From Verpa conica (Eukaryota > Ascomycota > Pezizomycetes > Pezizales > Morchellaceae), in contig JAUFSD010000015.1 in NCBI GenBank assembly GCA_033030425.1, forward strand, positions 62,001 through 126,000: a stretch of 64,000 bases of DNA, read 5' to 3'. Made by a program: the position numbers and the translations under genes. Shown in pieces: positions 34,590 through 46,326 of this stretch; the first letter of the stretch is position 1, and the number at the start of each line of letters is the position of its first letter. The notes under the pieces are model-generated. The model searched no databases. It saw only the letters and a list, made by a program, of their open reading frames with translations, and was not told the DNA's origin.

Positions 34590-36300
34590 CCTAAAAAGCC
34601 GTAGCCTTGTCAAACATTTGTGACGGCGAACGGTCTTCTAGTTCTAATCTTTGCCGGCCTTAGTTGTCTGGAGTATGATACCCAAATCGGCGAGATAGAT
34701 TTTGTAAGATGTGCTCCTAAATTGGTGAAATGTATACCCGTAGCGCGGAAATTGAGATCTCAAATAGTACGAAGGATATCCTTTGTCTTCTCTTTTTTGT
34801 TTTAATGTTAATTCTTAGAAGCAGTGGTAGCAGAGTCTTCGTCTTTGTGTGAGGAGAAGTAATGGAATTCTTGCAATCTGGATACTAAATGCCTTAAATT
34901 CATTTCTTAAATTCATTTGTCCATAATCTCACTCAAGTAAGCTGGTACATGAACTTGGTCAGTTAAATCATGAGTTATCATTCGTTTTCTCATAGCCGGC
35001 TGGAGTTGGACATGCGCTATCAAAGCCTAAAATTAGGTACTTTCTGTGGAAAACAAAGGAGGCCAGTAATCTTGATTCGATATCACTAAACACGCTGCAG
35101 CTATCTTATCACACTCTCACCAACGTTCACTAATTGCCTTGTTATCTAGGCGCAATAACTTCCAGATACCAAATCTCATAAAATATATGCTCGTGGTTTT
35201 TGTGATCTCAATGAATACTACTGTTCGGCACCTAACATGGCCATAATGTCACCTAGGGTCCGGGACCTGAAACTCGGATCTCGCCAATGCGTGCGGCAAA
35301 GACATTCCACGGAGCAATAAGTCCGGCCCCTTTTTCCTTTTTTCGGGCTATAAAGTATTCTAGAGGTTATCTCCTACTGGGGTCCTGGGGGATTGGCGTG
35401 GGGCATCAGTTTCTAGTATTTGTGGAGCTTGGACCGGTAATTAGTTGGTCGGTGTTCGAGTTTCGTTCATGCGACTTTCTTCAGCTGGGTATATAGATAA
35501 TAGAAGTTGCCGGTTATTATTCGGGTACACCCCACCATGTCTCTCTCTCCCCCCCCCCACGCTAGACTACATCCATCAGTTATCTCTGGGTTACCACTAC
35601 GGCGGGCGCATCTCAGCAAAAAGGAATAAACGCTTGGGCCCTGCATGACAATACATGGTAACAAACAAAAACCTGGGGACCCAGATTCATGGGTGCAATA
35701 AACGTTTAGACTGAGGCGCTCTGGATCGGTTTCTTGGGAGTATCTAACTAGCTATTGGACTTGTTGTAATTCTCCGTAACATGGTTCTTGAGGGTTCCCG
35801 CCCTCCCCCCCTCCCCAGCTAGTATTTCCTCTCTTAGATGGTCTTTTTTGTATTGAAGATCAATGTTTCTCGGATAGGATCAACAGTGAGATGGATGACT
35901 GAACTTGTTTTTTTGTTGTACTGTCTTGTACGGCTCTAAATGGCTAGCTTTTACCGGTTGAAAAATGACGAGAGAAGCTTCTTTGGTACTACTTTTAGGA
36001 GAATCACATTTGTAGAATGAATTATGTCCCCCCCCCCCACTTTTTTCTCAATTTGGCGGTGGTGCAGCATTGAAACCACCCCAGCAACCTGGTTTCATCC
36101 CTAAGCATGACAACTAGGCTGCATCGATTGGTTCTCCCAATCACCAAAGCTGCAGTCGAGCCCACAGAAATTCATTCTGGTATCGTTAGGGCACTCGGGT
36201 TGGGAGCACCAAGTCGTATCGCAATCTTGTAGTGCCTATAAGTCCCGTTCACGGCTCCTAGAGTAGTAGAGCAAAAAAAAAAGGGTATGAGTGCAGAAAC

Positions 36301-36325
36301 AAGGGCAGGGCAGGGCAGGGCAGGG
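36301..36325. repeat. GGGCA pentanucleotide tract
   Basis: Four to five GGGCA units in a row (AGGGCAGGGCAGGGCAGGGG), close to the poly-G/poly-C pair. No gene overlaps it. Confidence 0.8.
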
Positions 36326-36619
36326 GTTCCCATTATAGTAAATAGACTAATCAAGGTGCTTAATGTATCTTAGCAAAAGTTGCAACCCCATGCAGGTACA
36401 TAAAACGGAATTATTTACACTCTCCGCGGAGATACTAGCCATCGCGCAGGAAAAAAAAGACTTATCTAAACTTCCAAAGTTCTATAGTATGTAGTGATAG
36501 GGGAAAAAACTAATTCATTGCGCTCCTGATGTTCCGGCCGTACGTAGTTCCATTAATGTCGCCCGTCTTCCCCAGGGGTTAGGAACATAGGCGAGTCGCG
36601 TTATCTGAGTACACTTTGT

Positions 36620-36663
36620 GGGGGGGGGGGGACAAATTATTCCTCCTCCGCCCCCCCCCCCCC
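36620..36663. repeat. poly-G/poly-C hairpin
   Basis: Twelve G (36620-36631) and thirteen C (36651-36663) are separated by 19 bases on the same strand and could pair as a G:C stem. Confidence 0.7.
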
Positions 36664-36797
36664 ATGTAAAATAGAAGTAGAGAGAGTGTGAGGTTTCTCT
36701 TTATAATGTAGGTAGGTACTTTGGGATAAGCAAGTCCTGTTTAAAAAAAAAAGTAGTGGTGTAAGTTAGATCAAACGAGCTTTCATCATCATTCAGT

Positions 36798-38223
36798 ATG
36801 CTTATTCTACGAAAAGCAACGTTGTCGGCTCCTGCTACGGCAGATGAAGAACGGGTTTTGTCTGTTGTGATACTTGTGGTGTCTATCTTCTCTGTTGTGG
36901 GTGCAGGCTGGATTATCGCTAGCTTTTCGGTATTTCTCCTCTATTATTACTACTAGCTGTGATACTGATTAAGCAAAGTTCGTTAGCCAGCTGCGGTTCT
37001 TCAGGCATAAGTTGATTCTAGGTTAGTAATGAATTCTATGTAGAGAGGGGGGGTAGTATAGCTAGGTCTACTTATGCTAAGCATAGAAAAAAACAAGATA
37101 GGCCTTGCAGTAAGCGACTTTTTTATGGCCGCGAATTTCATGATTTCTACTGCACTGAATCTATCCGGACACCCTATCGGTGATCCTTCACTCAGGGGAT
37201 TCTGTAGCCTTAATGGGTTCCTAACCCAGCTCTTTGTTGTTCAAAGTACAGTACATCCCCTCCCTGAAAAGCTGAATTATTACCCATACTCCTAGATGGC
37301 TTTCCTGACATGTTATACAGCTGACTACTGGGTTCTGGTCATTGCTGTCAGCACCTTTTTGATCCTGGGAGATAAAAAAAGAGTATCTGGCTGGATCCAA
37401 GACCACTGGATGGTCCTCTGGCTGCTTCCCTGGGGGTTTTCAACACTCTGGGCAGCATTAGGACTCGGGATAGCTGGCTATGGAGATATTGGAGCATGTT
37501 AGTACACCCCACAAACTTAGTACCTTACAAATAGATACTAATCTTGACTTTTTTTTTCTTTTTTACAGGGTGCTGGTTTACTAGTGACCTCACTCGTCTA
37601 CTTGTAAACTTCATCCCTCGATGGATAATCATCCTCTCGATCCTGTGCATCTACATCCGACTCTACTTCATCATATACAGAGCCCACCGAGGCACTATTT
37701 CAGACGAGGAAATATCCGTGATAATGAACGTGATGCCGCTCGGAGTAACCCCACAACCAAAAGGAGACACGGCTTCGAATAGCGGTGCATCTTCTGATGC
37801 TCAGCCAAAGTCGGTGAGAATCAGGGGAGATGCTAAAGCGCTAAAAAGGGTATGTAATTTATCTGTGGCATATTTTTTGACTGGGGTTTTTTTTTTTTTT
37901 TTGGTCTCATGCGCTTTTTTGTAGGTTTCGTATCGGATGATGCAGTATCCGCTCGTGTATATGTTCATCTGGATAATCCCTACTTCGATCAGGATCTACC
38001 ATGCAACTAGTGGGAGACAGGCGCCGTTGGCCCTAATTATTATAGATAAAGCTTGTATTGTCTTCCAAGGACTAGTTGATGCGGTTATCTATGGTAAGAG
38101 TTTATCCTCTATGAATGTTCTGTCTCCTCTTGCTAAAGTTGTCTATCTATAGGGTTTAATGAACAGGCGTGGCATGGGTGGAGAGATCATTTCTCTAGTA
38201 GTTCACGACGGCTGCCAAATTAG
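36798..38223 (+). CDS. cAMP-receptor-like / Git3-type GPCR
   Basis: Seven exons (36798-36929, 36991-37021, 37102-37245, 37321-37497, 37569-37849, 37925-38093, 38153-38223) join in frame into 334 residues. Seven hydrophobic segments are visible: VLSVVILVVSIFSVVGAGWI; LILGLAVSDFFMAANFMIS; FLTQLFVVQTDYWVLVIAVS; VLWLLPWGFSTLWAALGLG; FIPRWIIILSILCIYIRLYF; YPLVYMFIWIIPTSIRIY; and CIVFQGLVDAVIYGFNE. The short basic loop LRFFRHKL before helix 2 and the ending GLVDAVIYGFNEQAWHGWRDH are typical of fungal cAMP-receptor-like receptors. The long loop between helices 5 and 6 contains the disordered Ser/Lys-rich segment used for G-protein contact. Such receptors sense nutrients or light and signal through G-alpha and cAMP; the ligand is unknown. 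Exon 2 is only 31 nt. The C-terminal tail is very short. Confidence 0.9.
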
Positions 38224-38631
38224 ACAATCTCGTGGGGTGGTTTTTGTGTTTTATGTAAAAAGATAAGTTCTTGGGGGAGTTATGCTTAGTTTTTATATGG
38301 TCTTTGGCCTCTACACAGCTTCTACAGCTAGATTTCATTTGTATATACCAACTAGAGACTATTAATTTAACTCCTATGTTATGAAACCTACGAATTAACA
38401 GGATTGCACTTTTGTATGGAAGCGTGCTTTTTGTTGTCCCGACAAAACAAGTGAGACCTTCTGAATCAGATCCCTTAATTTACGGTTTACTTTTTTTGGC
38501 ATCACATGCTAGAATACACTCAAGTAGGCTAGGTAATCGACCCATTTATTCCTAATCAAAACCAAAAAGAAAACAGAAGAGAAATAAAGATCTTAAATTA
38601 CTATCTTACAACTCTAAAAAAGAGAAACACC
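38224..38631. other. convergent 3' spacer
   Basis: This 408-bp AT-rich interval lies between the 3' ends of the GPCR and glycine-rich protein genes. No coding signal is seen. Confidence 0.55.
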
Positions 38632-39285
38632 CTAATACCCCCTAGAACCCCTCCTTGTCTCATCAACGACGTAATGCCCACCACCAATCGCCGGGCCTCC
38701 ACCAGTATTCATAGGTCCAGGATGCCTATGAGCATTCGTAGGCCCAGGCGCACCATAAGAATCCTCCGTCAAACTCCCTCTTCTCAATCCCGGCGCCGCC
38801 TGACCTCCCATCCCGGTTGTCCCTGTTCCTGTGGTACCACCAGCCATTGTGCCAGCACCACCTACTGGGTACGTTTCATGGGGATACCGTCTCTTTTCTG
38901 GGTTCTCAATGACACGGCCGGTGGCAACTTCCTCGCGTCCTCTCTCGATTATACCTTGGTTGCGGGCCTGGCCTTCTCGGTCATGCATAGCTGTATCGAC
39001 GGCCATATTGAACTGTCCACGGATTTGCTCTGTGGTTCTTATTAGAGGAATGGACTCAAGTGAATTATGTATTAGGGGAAACATACCGCCAGCGCCGTGG
39101 ATGCTGCTCATGATACCTTCCATTTTGCGACCAGCGGTTGCGCCGGCGTTGGTGCCGCCGCGCATACCTGACTGTGTGGTCGAGCCCGGTACTGTAGTGT
39201 TTTCTGTATAACCGGGAGCCGCGGTATTGTTTGTGTAGTTTGGGTTCGACCCAGGAACAGTATTGTTATTCGTGTAAGCCGACAT
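38632..39285 (-). CDS. hydrophilic glycine-rich protein with HGAGE-IRG motif
   Basis: Two exons (39285-39087 and 39029-38632) give 198 residues. Splicing out a 57-nt intron that happens to be open in frame restores the string SSIHGAGEQIRGQFNMAVD, a motif shared by many small fungal stress-type proteins. Before it lie Asn/Thr/Gly-rich repeats (NNTVPGSNPNYTNNTAAPGY); after it come polar, Gly-rich stretches. There is no signal peptide or membrane segment. The composition resembles hydrophilins, which accumulate under desiccation or in spores. Function is not known. A naive translation would include the intron because it has no stop; the conserved motif decides the splice. Confidence 0.8.
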   Translation of the reverse strand: MSAYTNNNTVPGSNPNYTNNTAAPGYTENTTVPGSTTQSGMRGGTNAGATAGRKMEGIMSSIHGAGGMFPLIHNSLESIPLIRTTEQIRGQFNMAVDTAMHDREGQARNQGIIERGREEVATGRVIENPEKRRYPHETYPVGGAGTMAGGTTGTGTTGMGGQAAPGLRRGSLTEDSYGAPGPTNAHRHPGPMNTGGGPAIGGGHYVVDETRRGSRGY

Positions 39286-40139
39286 GATTATAATAGGTGT
39301 TTTTTTTTTATATATCTGGGGAGGAGAGAAAAAAAAAAAGTGTCTTTTTGTATGTTTGGATATGTGTTAATATAATTCGCAAGTTGGGAAGATCAGGATG
39401 AACACTAGGAATGTAGGACCCTTTTTATTACCCATGGAGAGGTCGGGGTAAAAGCGACAGGTTTCGGGAACCCTGTGGAGGTTCCAAGAAGATCGGCATA
39501 CCGATGTCGTACCTGGCCGTCATGATGATGTCACTCTTGGCAGGTGTGTGGCGCCGAGTGAGAGGCTGTGTTGTGGATGTCTTTTTCCCTGATCGGATCT
39601 GTCACATCTTAAAGGGGATCGAGATCTTCCGATGCAAGATGTATCTTTTAATGCGCGCAGAACATGTTTTGTTAATAGGACTCGATGTGACATCACTGGG
39701 GCACTGGGTAGGGTTTGGTGAGGTACTTTTGGTCCTGCATGCGTACATCAGGACCCGGGGTAATGATTGTGATGCTTGGAAGCTAAGCCAAGGGATTACT
39801 CGATAATTGGCGGCAGCCAAATAGTAAGATATATAATAGGTTAGCGTGGTAACGCATAAGTAAAGGTGCCACAATGAAGGTCAATCATATTATGGTGGTC
39901 ACATGTAGGATAATTTCTGCCTTTCATGTTGCAAGTTATGAATCAAGTCCTAAATTGCTTGCATTTCTAAAACGGGTAATAACTGCCAGACAAAACTTTA
40001 AACAGCACCCAAAGCAGCAAACCCACAAAACACTGAATTACAGTCCTCTAAAAGACATGCATAGTGATATCTGAAATAACCCACCCGCTCATACTCCAAC
40101 CAACAGCACTCAACCCAAAAAGTATTTAAAAACCACCCT
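39286..40139. other. spacer, nothing recognised
   Basis: Poly-T/poly-A runs near 39300 mark the promoter side of the glycine-rich gene. The remaining sequence has only short frames without family resemblance. Confidence 0.5.
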
Positions 40140-40778
40140 CTAATCCAACTCACCGAACCCATAATCCGCCTCCTCAAGAACAATATCCACCGTCTTGATC
40201 ACATCCACCGTCAACTGCACACCCATATACACCGCCTGGGCCGACAAAAACTCACACTTCCAATACCCACTAACCCCACCATGATCCACCACACTCCACT
40301 GATACGGACTGAAATTCCTCGGAAAATCCCACAGCGTCATCGCCGTCGGCAACCCGCCAGTAGCGATATTCAACACCGAGATATTAATCTTGAACCCACC
40401 CTCTACACTCACCGGAGGAATAATCTCATGGGTGACTTCGTCATTCGGCTTATCCAACTTGACAGTGATTGAGTAGATGGCGTACGAGTGACCGTCATCT
40501 GTGGTGCGTCTCTCTACTGTGGCGGTTGTTTGCGAAGTGGCGGAGTAAGGGACTTTATTGAGGCGGGGGGGAAGTGTGTGGCTTATTAATGATAGGTCTA
40601 GCGCGGGGCTACTGTATTCACAATCATCATCATCGTCGTCGTCGTCGTCGTCGAACTCGTCCTCTGTGGAAGAGGAACTGGTGGTTTCTGTGAGACTGTC
40701 GTCCTGTGAGGGTGCGTCTGTTATTTTTATGAGCCTGTACGCTATAGCGTCGTCTCCAAGATCGTTGTATTCCTGCAT
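40140..40778 (-). CDS. acidic protein of unknown function
   Basis: One frame encodes 212 residues. The N-terminal 50 residues are disordered and acidic, with Ser/Thr runs followed by ten consecutive Asp (encoded by a GAC/GAT microsatellite). The C-terminal 130 residues look folded: alternating hydrophobic strands such as AIYSITVKLDKP, INISVLNIATGGLP, YQWSVVDHGGVSGYWKCEF and LTVDVIKTVDIVLEEADYGF suggest an all-beta sandwich. No signal peptide. I do not recognise the family. The Asp tract length may vary between strains. Only this frame lacks stops across the interval, and its codon use resembles its neighbours. Confidence 0.7.
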   Translation of the reverse strand: MQEYNDLGDDAIAYRLIKITDAPSQDDSLTETTSSSSTEDEFDDDDDDDDDDCEYSSPALDLSLISHTLPPRLNKVPYSATSQTTATVERRTTDDGHSYAIYSITVKLDKPNDEVTHEIIPPVSVEGGFKINISVLNIATGGLPTAMTLWDFPRNFSPYQWSVVDHGGVSGYWKCEFLSAQAVYMGVQLTVDVIKTVDIVLEEADYGFGELD

Positions 40779-41698
40779 AGAAAGCTCTGCTGTGGTTTCT
40801 CTGACTGTAATGCCCTTTCAAGATTGTCGTCTTGTATAAGTGGACTTGTGGTTGTCTTTGCGATCTTGAACTTTTGTGAAGAATGAGTACAGAAGAAAAT
40901 ATACACTGTTTACTACCGCTGTGGGAGGAAGATATAAGAAGCGGTGCTCCCCCCCCGGTGATGTGTAATACTTGCTAGTGAAGAAAATTTCTTAGTACGG
41001 TGCGTAGGATCTACTGAAACTAAATATTTATCGCCCTATAATCGGGGGATTCTCACTTGGACTCTACTATACGTAATATTTGCGGTAGCGCTGTTAGGTA
41101 GCTAATAAATGTAGACACATAAACAAATAGTCTAGACCCACTAACACTAGAAGGGTATTTTAATAGGTACGAGTCATGTACTACCTACACTTGTAAGTGA
41201 TAGACGGTGAGAATTGTGACCTAAAGAGATCCGCAAGTGATAAACATGCTACTTATTCTCCTAGCTGTAACGAAAGTGATCATATACCACGTTTGGCGCC
41301 CTGAGATTTTAGGACTAGAGGCTGATGCTACGTCTCACTAACAGGATCAGGACTGTCTGCTGGACATAAAAGTAGGACGCGCAAGCTTGAATCTTGCTAT
41401 TTTTGCTTTTTTTCCCGCTAAACAAATCTAAAAGAATTCTCAGGTGCACTATTAAAAATTAACACTTCATTCTTGCTATGCAGCGCACGCTATGAGCACG
41501 CTATAGAAACCCCCATCAACTCGAAACAAAGTGCCGAGTCTACCCCATAAACCTACTTACAAGTCCCATCAATCCTGTATATAAAGAACCAAACCAAAAT
41601 CAGGTTAAGAAGCAATAAACACCGAACGTTAATCTACGCCCATGACTCTATGCAAAGATCCTCTCTTGATTCCTCATAAAAAAGAGATAATAAACGAC
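40779..41698. other. spacer, nothing recognised
   Basis: AT-rich sequence without supported genes. The right end should be the 3' untranslated region of the lipase gene. Confidence 0.5.
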
Positions 41699-44600
41699 TC
41701 AGTTCACCGCCCCTGCACTTGAAGTCAAACTTAATACCCCTTCCCTGTCCCCCAAATCCCCCCTAATTTGTTCTTCGGTATAACTTCCAGCTCTACTCTC
41801 ACTCCGACCGCCTCGCTCTGTACCTCCGCTCCTACTACTACTAGCCCTGCTTCCACCCCTTGGGCCATCCCTACTTGGGCCAGCAATGCTGATATTTCTT
41901 TCCAACAACCTCACTGCATCGCTCCCACTGCTCCCACTGCTCCCATTTCCTCTGACAGCCTCTAGACTAGCACCTGTAGGCCTTGTTCCCGAGGAGATAC
42001 TCCCACTACTGGCCCATCGACCGAGACCAATCCGGGTAACATCGCTGAGACCAAAGCCACCACTAATTCCTGTGTCGCCCCATACTGCGCTGGGTCCATC
42101 CCCTAGATCACCACTCCCACTGCCACCGGGGGAGACAACAACCTCAATACGGGAGACACCAGCTGTAGAGGAGCTACTCTTGTGTCGCATTTCGCCAGCA
42201 ACGGCTGGGCGTTGGAGTCGCGGTTGCAAACCAAGAAAGCGGCCGATTTCCTCTTCTTTACGTGTTTCTACATCGGAATCAGAGTCTTCGTCATCGGTAA
42301 TCGCAAATGCTCTGTCACTCCATGCACCAGATGAGGTAGTCGGGGAACGAGCCCTATTCCTGATAGATTCAATTTCCCGTTCCAGGTCTAGCTGTGTCTC
42401 ATGCTCCAGACTTGTGTCATCACCTGGTTGTGGTATGGGTGTCTTTTGACCGTCATCGCCATCTTCGGCTGCTTCCTCTTCTGGTGTAGCAGCACGGTCT
42501 TGTTTCCCTTCATCTTCGTCTGCAGTACGGGCACTCCATGACTCGCCGAAATGGGTCTCGACAACATGGCGGACGACCGGCCAGCCATAGGCATTGGCAA
42601 ACATACGACGGACGATCATGTTGTTGTGCGCATCTGGCTCTAGGCGGACTAGAACCTTTCTCCATGCTAAATCCCCATGATAAGCTCGTGCGATCTTTTC
42701 CTCCACTTTCATGTCTTTGTCTTTGTCTGAGGTAGAGGAGTGAGATGGAGGTGGGGGAACATCATTTGACGAGTAGACGCGGTCGTGGAAGATTGTGCGG
42801 GGACGAGATGATGGATCGATTATAAATTCTGTGGATGGGAGTGGAGGGTTAAGCACATGGTTTGCAGCTTCAAGTAAGGTTGTCCGTGGTGGAGCAGTGG
42901 GAAGTGGATCCACATCCCGGGGTTGGGGGAAACTGGGTGAAGTCTTGGCCTTTGTTGTTTTTGAGGAAGAGGAAGAGGAAGATCCGTCGTCGAGTGGGAT
43001 TGTTTGTGAGCGACGGTAAATCTTCGAAGATTTAGACTCAGGGCCCTTGCTTTTACTAGAAGCATTTGGGCGGAACAGTGTCAAGAAAGAGCTTAGAGGG
43101 TTGGGGGCACCAGAACCCTTGCTGGAGGACTGCTCAGAGGTCTCCGAGTTAGCCACTGATTCCTTTCTTGTAGGCTCCCCAGTTAGAGGAGCCTCTGTGA
43201 TCGGATTATCGTTGACATCATCGTCACTTGCAGTAATAAGCGGGCTTTTTGCTCCAGTTTGTGCTCCCATCTTCCCCTTGGATTGGAATGCAGGTGACAC
43301 AGGGCTAATATCTCCCGTTCTACTCTTTATAGAAGTAGGCGAGTACAGGCTCCCGCGTGGACTTGTGTTCCCACCATTCGTAAGCTGTCCCCAGCCCCAC
43401 CCAACTAGACCTTGGACAGCACTATTCTCTCTTCGCGCTTTCTCAACCTTTCCGAGTCCTTTCCAATCAAGAAATAATAGACAGCTTGTGCGCAACGGTA
43501 CAATCCCGTCATTCACGACATTTGCATATACTGTCCTATTACGAAACTTCTTCAAGACTTCATGTGCCGGTCCTGTCGGCAGTATTCGTAGCAGAGGCTT
43601 GCTTGTATCCGTTGGGCGAGCTGCAGCCGCTGGCTTTGCCGTAAATGCAGAGAAAGCACTCGGCGCACGCCACGTCAGTCCCAGGTCCTGCCCTGTGCGG
43701 CCAACGAGACCAAAGTCAAGTGCAAACTTGACATACATTGGGTTCTCGTTGCTAAGGCCTAGGAATGGAGTTGCCAGGGCAACAAACGAAATTGGTGTAA
43801 TATCTGTAAAGAAATTTGGTGAATGTGCATGGATATATGCGATGGCATAGGTTTGCACTAGGCCACCAAGGGAATGGCCAACGAAAGAGATAGATGTGAT
43901 CTTGTATGGTGGTACATCATCACCTTCATGGTCAGCCAAAGAGGCGAGTGCAGCAAATGGGGTCAAGTGCGGGTGGTGATGCGTAGGGCGTTGTTTATGT
44001 AGCTTATTAGGGCCAGTTGGAGGTGGTGGAGAGGTGCTGGGGTATACAAGGTGAAGGACGTAGCGGGCGAGACGGCGACCGAGGTACTTTATACCCCGTT
44101 CAGTGCGGCAGACATTATCGTGGAATCCACGGACAATCACTTGTTCTCGATCCTCTTCTTCGTCCTCCTCCTCAACCTCGCTGTCTGTCTGTATTTGTTT
44201 CCCACTTGCCGCACGCTCTTTCCGTCGCCTCTCACGCCAGGCAATATCACCTTTTCGTGCCTCCTCGTCGATAGCCTCCTTCATAAACAACATATCTGCA
44301 CCGGTGTTGCTATGGAGGCCATGCGTAAGAATAACCAAATGCACTTTTTTCGTCTTTCTCTTCTGCTTCTTCCGCCGCCTTTCCCCGACTTCATCTTGGT
44401 CCTCGGGGTCTAGATATTCACCGTTTTGCATCCTCCAGTCCTCACCTTCCTGGTCCCATGAAGGGAATGGTGGGATGTTCCACAGATCCTGTGTATTTTG
44501 GGTCTTGACCTTCAATGCGCGACTAAAGATACCGCTATCCGACCGATCACTATCTATTGAGCCTGCAGTCCCGGGCCGTAGCGCGGAAAGGGTATTGTAA

Positions 44601-45331
44601 CTCAGACTCTTTTCGTCTCTTCCGAGCATCACCTCAAACCCAACTGTTGCAGTAGCAGAAAAAATGGTTTGGCTGATGACCTCCACAATCCACGTTACAC
44701 TCTTCCGCTTCAGCCCAGCACCAAAGTTGGTAAATGTACGTGTATTGTCTAGAGAGTGCTGGCCGCCATGTTCAAAGGCTCTACGGGTATGGACCGAAGC
44801 AGAAGGAGTAGTCTCGCCTTCTTGGCGAACAGCAGTAAGAGCATCCTCGATGAGGCTTGAGGGTATGGGGAGTGCTGCGTAGAATGAGGACCCAGCCTTG
44901 AGTTGTGGGTCGAATCTAAAAGTTCCAGACGGATTAACATGTGTTCTGGCACACGAGATTTGCAAAAAGAAAAAACGAAAGGAAAAAAGAAAAAAGAGAA
45001 AAAAAGACAAATCCAACACTCACACAGGAATACCCCCTTCGCCAACAAACGCGGGGCCCCGGTCCTCTTCCTGGCTAAGCTCCTCCTTTCGGCTTTCAGT
45101 ACCGGGAGTATCCGAATCCCACGGTTCGAATTCCTGGCGTCGGACCGAGACGTATAGAGTATACGGCCCGTGCAGGTAGGCGGCACGAAGTGGTAATGAC
45201 GCGGTATTCTTTATCCGGAGATGCAGAGTAGAGGGCGGGGGTAGGATACGGTCAGTGGATGGGGTATAGGTGATTGTGTAGCGGTGGATTTCGCCTATCC
45301 TGCTGACACCGGTAGTGTGCAAGAGCAGCAT
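41699..45331 (-). CDS. DUF676 (ROG1-like) lipase/serine esterase
   Basis: Two exons (45331-45024 and 44945-41699) join to give 1184 residues. The intron is a 78-nt T-rich sequence that reads open, so a start inside it would be wrong; the upstream exon has the family start MLLLHTTGVSRIGEIHRYTI. The domain shows VHLVILTHGLHSN (oxyanion strand), then SFVGHSLGGLVQTYAIAYI with the nucleophile Ser near residue 460, VVNDGIVPLRTS with a probable catalytic Asp, and RMFANAYGWPVVRHVVETHF, which holds the likely His. The last 300 residues and a 200-residue insert after the catalytic Asp are Ser/Gly/Asp-rich and disordered. Yeast Rog1 is a monoacylglycerol lipase. This protein is much longer than yeast Rog1. 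It is divergently transcribed from the OPT gene. Confidence 0.93.
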
Positions 45332-45659
45332 GGCCGCTGTGCTGGCGGTGGGATGTCCGAGGTAGGGGGGTTGAAGCTATTCCATGCAGACGTATGGGAG
45401 TCAGGGTGGGGGGGGGGGTGAGAGGGGAGGAGAGAAGATGGAGTAGGTGAATTGTAGAGGAGAGAGTCTTGGAGAAAGGAGTTACAGAATATAGGATAAG
45501 GATAAGGAGTGTAGGGAATAGCCAAGGCTTGGTGTTGAGATTAAACGTTAGAAGGGCCAGGCATGTTTATTTCAGCCTCACAAACAGGGGCTTGGCAGAT
45601 GGAGCGGTTACATAAGGATTATGTGGATATAAATACAAGATTACAATTATGTGTTGAAC

Positions 45660-45731
45660 CATGTTGGTACATGTTGGTACATGTTGGTACATGTTGGGTA
45701 CATGTCGGGTACATGTTGGGACATGTTGAGT
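45660..45731. repeat. GTACATGTTG tandem repeat
   Basis: About six units of 10-11 bp (GGTACATGTTG with small variants: GGGTACATGTCG, GGACATGTTGA). They lie in the divergent promoter region. Each unit includes the palindrome ACATGT. Confidence 0.85.
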
Positions 45732-46227
45732 ACTACGTAGATGTTGGAGGAATCATACATGTAGGTACATTTACCCTGCGTGATAAGGAACCCCCATGAA
45801 TATGATCCATCAGAATCAGGCCATCAGATTAGACAACAGCTGTTATCAATCGAATCTATGCTTGACGCACATGAGTGGGACCAGTGGGGGGAAGAGGCAG
45901 CCGGCCAATCTGATAACGCACTGATCACCGTAGCGCAACGCACCACCATGCAGCCAGCACACATACTTTTGGAACGGGCTGCTATTGCATCCCATATAAA
46001 AATGTGCCAAGTCTAGGTTTTGTATGGTATGCAATAATAGTCCATCCACAAACGTCAGCTCTTGCGGGTATATCCCATATTCCATATGAAACACGATGAT
46101 GGCGGTGGTGCAGCCGGGAAAGATCGTGAAAAGTGAAGTCATCAGTCTTCTACCCATACTCCGTCTCACCATGGCCCTGTCTATTCAGTGGTGTCACGTA
46201 GAATTAATCCCTTGCCTATTTCGACTA

Positions 46228-46326
46228 TTCCCCTCCCTTTCCTTCCTTCCCTTTCTTTTCCTTCCCCCTCCTTCCTTCTCCCCCTCCCTTTTCCTTCCTT
46301 TTCTTTCTCCCCCCCCCTCCCTTCCT
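46228..46326 (+). repeat. 99-nt pure polypyrimidine tract
   Basis: No purine occurs on the plus strand from 46228 to 46326, only CCTT-like blocks and a C8 run. It lies about 270 bp upstream of the OPT start. Such tracts can form triplex DNA and in fungi often mark promoter regions. Confidence 0.85.

Larger units (their letters stand above)
34590..36797. other. spacer with homopolymer and minisatellite tracts
   Basis: No gene is supported. The interval holds C-runs near 35552 and 36030, the CAGGG tract at 36301-36325, and a facing G-run and C-run at 36620-36663. The right end is the leader of the GPCR gene. Confidence 0.55.

Noticed and set aside
41768..44882. Long plus-strand frames opposite the lipase gene
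   Set aside because: They mirror the Ser/Gly-rich low-complexity coding sequence and show no family features.
44945..45019. A separate start of the lipase inside the T-rich sequence at 45019
   Set aside because: It lies in the intron, which merely happens to be open. The upstream exon has the conserved family N-terminus and joins in phase.
45121..45140. GGTTCGAATTCC resembling a tRNA T-loop
   Set aside because: It lies in the first exon of the lipase gene, and no acceptor stem or A-box is present around it.
45563..45799. Plus-strand 78-codon frame rich in His, Val and Trp
   Set aside because: It is generated by the GTACATGTTG tandem repeat.
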